Positions 62,877 through 64,000 of a stretch of DNA of 64,000 nt are shown here, piece after piece (positions within the stretch are counted from its first letter, which is position 1; every line of letters begins with the position of its first letter). Below the pieces are notes generated by a model, which saw only the letters and a program-made list of their open reading frames with translations, was not told the DNA's origin and made no database searches. Location: NCBI RefSeq assembly GCF_027924605.1, contig NZ_AP027042.1, positions 310,001 through 374,000 on the forward strand, read 5' to 3'. The DNA comes from Dyella sp. GSA-30. GTDB lineage: Bacteria; Pseudomonadota; Gammaproteobacteria; Xanthomonadales; Rhodanobacteraceae. Made by a program: the position numbers and the translations under genes.

Positions 62877-64000
62877 ATGCCCAACCCGATCCCTTCCCTC
62901 GCCGTCACCGCCTTCACTGTCACCTCGGCATTGGGACAAGGCCTGGAGGCGCATCGTGTTGCGCTTGGGGCAGGACGTAGCGGCCTGAAACCCAATGACT
63001 TCAGCAGCGAGCCGCTGGCCTGCTGGATCGGTCGGGTGGAGGGCATCGAGGCCACCGCCCTGCCCGAGCCATTGGCCGCCTGGGACTGTCGGAACAACCG
63101 ACTTGCCTGGCTCGGCCTGAACCAGGACGACTTCACCGGCGCCGTACACGCCGCCCGGGAACGCTATGGCTCGGACCGGATCGCGCTGATCCTGGGCACC
63201 TCGACCGCCAGCATCGGCGCTACCGAGGAGGCCTACCGCCGACTCGATGCCCAGGGGCGCATTCCGGCCGATCTGCGTCGGCGCGAGATACATGTCCCGC
63301 ATTCGTTAACCGGCTTTGTCGCCGCGGTCCTGGAGCTCAACGGCCCTACCCTGACGGTATCGACAGCCTGCTCGTCCAGCGCCAAGGCGTTCGCTCATGC
63401 CGAACGCATGATCCGCCTTGGCCTGGTCGACGCGGCGGTCGTCGGTGGGGTGGACACGTTGTGCGACAGCACGCTGTTCGGCTTCAACGCGCTGGAACTG
63501 ATTTCGCCCGAACCATGCAAGCCTTTCGACCGCGCTCGGCGCGGCATCTCCATCGGCGAAGCGGCAGGTTTTGCATTACTGGAGCGCAGCGAAGCGGCCT
63601 CCGATGCGCCACGGCTGCTCGGCTATGGCGAGTCCAGCGACGCCCACCACATGTCGTCACCGCATCCGCAAGGACTGGGTGCCGAACTGGCGATGCGTGA
63701 CGCCCTCGCGCGTGCAGGACTGGAGCCCACCCAGGTCGACTACATCAATCTGCATGGCACCGCCTCGATGAAGAACGATGAAGTCGAGGCACAGCTGGTT
63801 ACACGCAGCTTCCCATCGACGACACGCGCCAGCTCGACCAAGGCGCTGACCGGACACACCCTGGGTGCGGCCGGAATTGTCGAAGCGGCCATCGCCTTGC
63901 TGGCGATGGCCGACGGTGCCGTGCCAGGCAATGCCGGCTGCGACGAGCCCGACGTGCATTGCGGCCCACAGTGGGCGCTACGCAATGAAAGGCAGCGCAT
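62877..64000 (+). CDS. Beta-ketoacyl-ACP synthase (FabB/F-like), 3' end outside window
   Basis: 374 codons seen and no stop before the edge. Catalytic triad: C165 in VSTACSSSAK, H293 in NLHGTASMKND and H327 in KALTGHTLGAAG (lysine just before it). KS members like this elongate acyl-ACP; HGTASMKND rather than the HGTSTPVGD of housekeeping FabB/FabF hints at a secondary-metabolite or aryl-polyene-type synthase, which is an inference. Begins 190 bp after the divergent hemF; the rest of the presumed cluster would lie beyond the right edge. Confidence 0.88.
   Translation, partial: MPNPIPSLAVTAFTVTSALGQGLEAHRVALGAGRSGLKPNDFSSEPLACWIGRVEGIEATALPEPLAAWDCRNNRLAWLGLNQDDFTGAVHAARERYGSDRIALILGTSTASIGATEEAYRRLDAQGRIPADLRRREIHVPHSLTGFVAAVLELNGPTLTVSTACSSSAKAFAHAERMIRLGLVDAAVVGGVDTLCDSTLFGFNALELISPEPCKPFDRARRGISIGEAAGFALLERSEAASDAPRLLGYGESSDAHHMSSPHPQGLGAELAMRDALARAGLEPTQVDYINLHGTASMKNDEVEAQLVTRSFPSTTRASSTKALTGHTLGAAGIVEAAIALLAMADGAVPGNAGCDEPDVHCGPQWALRNERQR

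Overview
The window is a GC-rich gammaproteobacterial chromosome segment. The gene content (PlsB-type glycerolipid synthesis, ubiquinone genes ubiE, ubiJ, ubiB and ubiK, large TonB-dependent receptors including an Oar-like one, a KefB-like antiporter, a long-tailed HU protein) and the style of the intergenic repeats fit the Xanthomonadales, most likely Rhodanobacteraceae (Dyella/Rhodanobacter/Luteibacter-like). This placement is inferred from the genes, not measured. No rRNA, tRNA, CRISPR array, prophage, integrase or transposase is visible. Codon style is uniform and the GC bias produces very long antisense open frames that are not genes.

Layout. 0-5.6 kb: the end of a secreted PI-PLC-like protein, an unknown protein and thymidine kinase, a flavin-dependent halogenase-like enzyme, and Rep helicase. 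5.6-9.3 kb: two tandem TPR-sulfotransferase paralogues of equal length. 9.3-16.3 kb: two large leftward TonB-dependent receptors separated by a palindrome-rich spacer. 16.3-32 kb: AI-2E-type permease, lipoprotein acid phosphatase, plsB, ubiE, a GST/EamA exporter pair facing an Lrp/AsnC regulator, an M1 aminopeptidase, a DUF6624 protein, an alpha/beta hydrolase and an RclC/DUF417 membrane protein with a TTG start. 32-41 kb: YgjP-like peptidase, rdgC, aromatic aminotransferase, ttcA, and a marR-FUSC-DUF1656-HlyD efflux operon. 41-50.4 kb: HU, an M16 protease, a small secreted peptide gene behind an apparent sigma-54 promoter, trmL, ubiJ-ubiB, truC, arfB and a PlsC-type acyltransferase. 50.4-64 kb: a LysR regulator divergent from aceB-aceA (glyoxylate shunt), a CPA-type antiporter, comM, ubiK, a PII protein, gpmA, a seven-repeat beta-helix-like secreted protein, hemF and the start of a ketoacyl synthase.

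Working together. Central carbon functions (aceBA, gpmA), quinone and haem synthesis (ubiE/J/B/K, hemF), phospholipid acylation (plsB and a plsC-like gene) and tRNA or ribosome care (ttcA, trmL, truC, arfB) make up the housekeeping background. The accessory layer consists of surface uptake, efflux and small-molecule modification.

The most unusual feature is at 45.26-45.67 kb. A cluster of TGTCCG half-sites, including a perfect 12-bp palindrome, lies about 70-130 bp upstream of a textbook -24/-12 sigma-54 promoter. That promoter drives a 64-residue, signal-peptide-bearing, two-cysteine peptide whose stop codon sits inside a perfect hairpin. At least four families of intergenic inverted repeats are also scattered through the window; three recur within it, and one of them abuts and probably obscures the start of truC.
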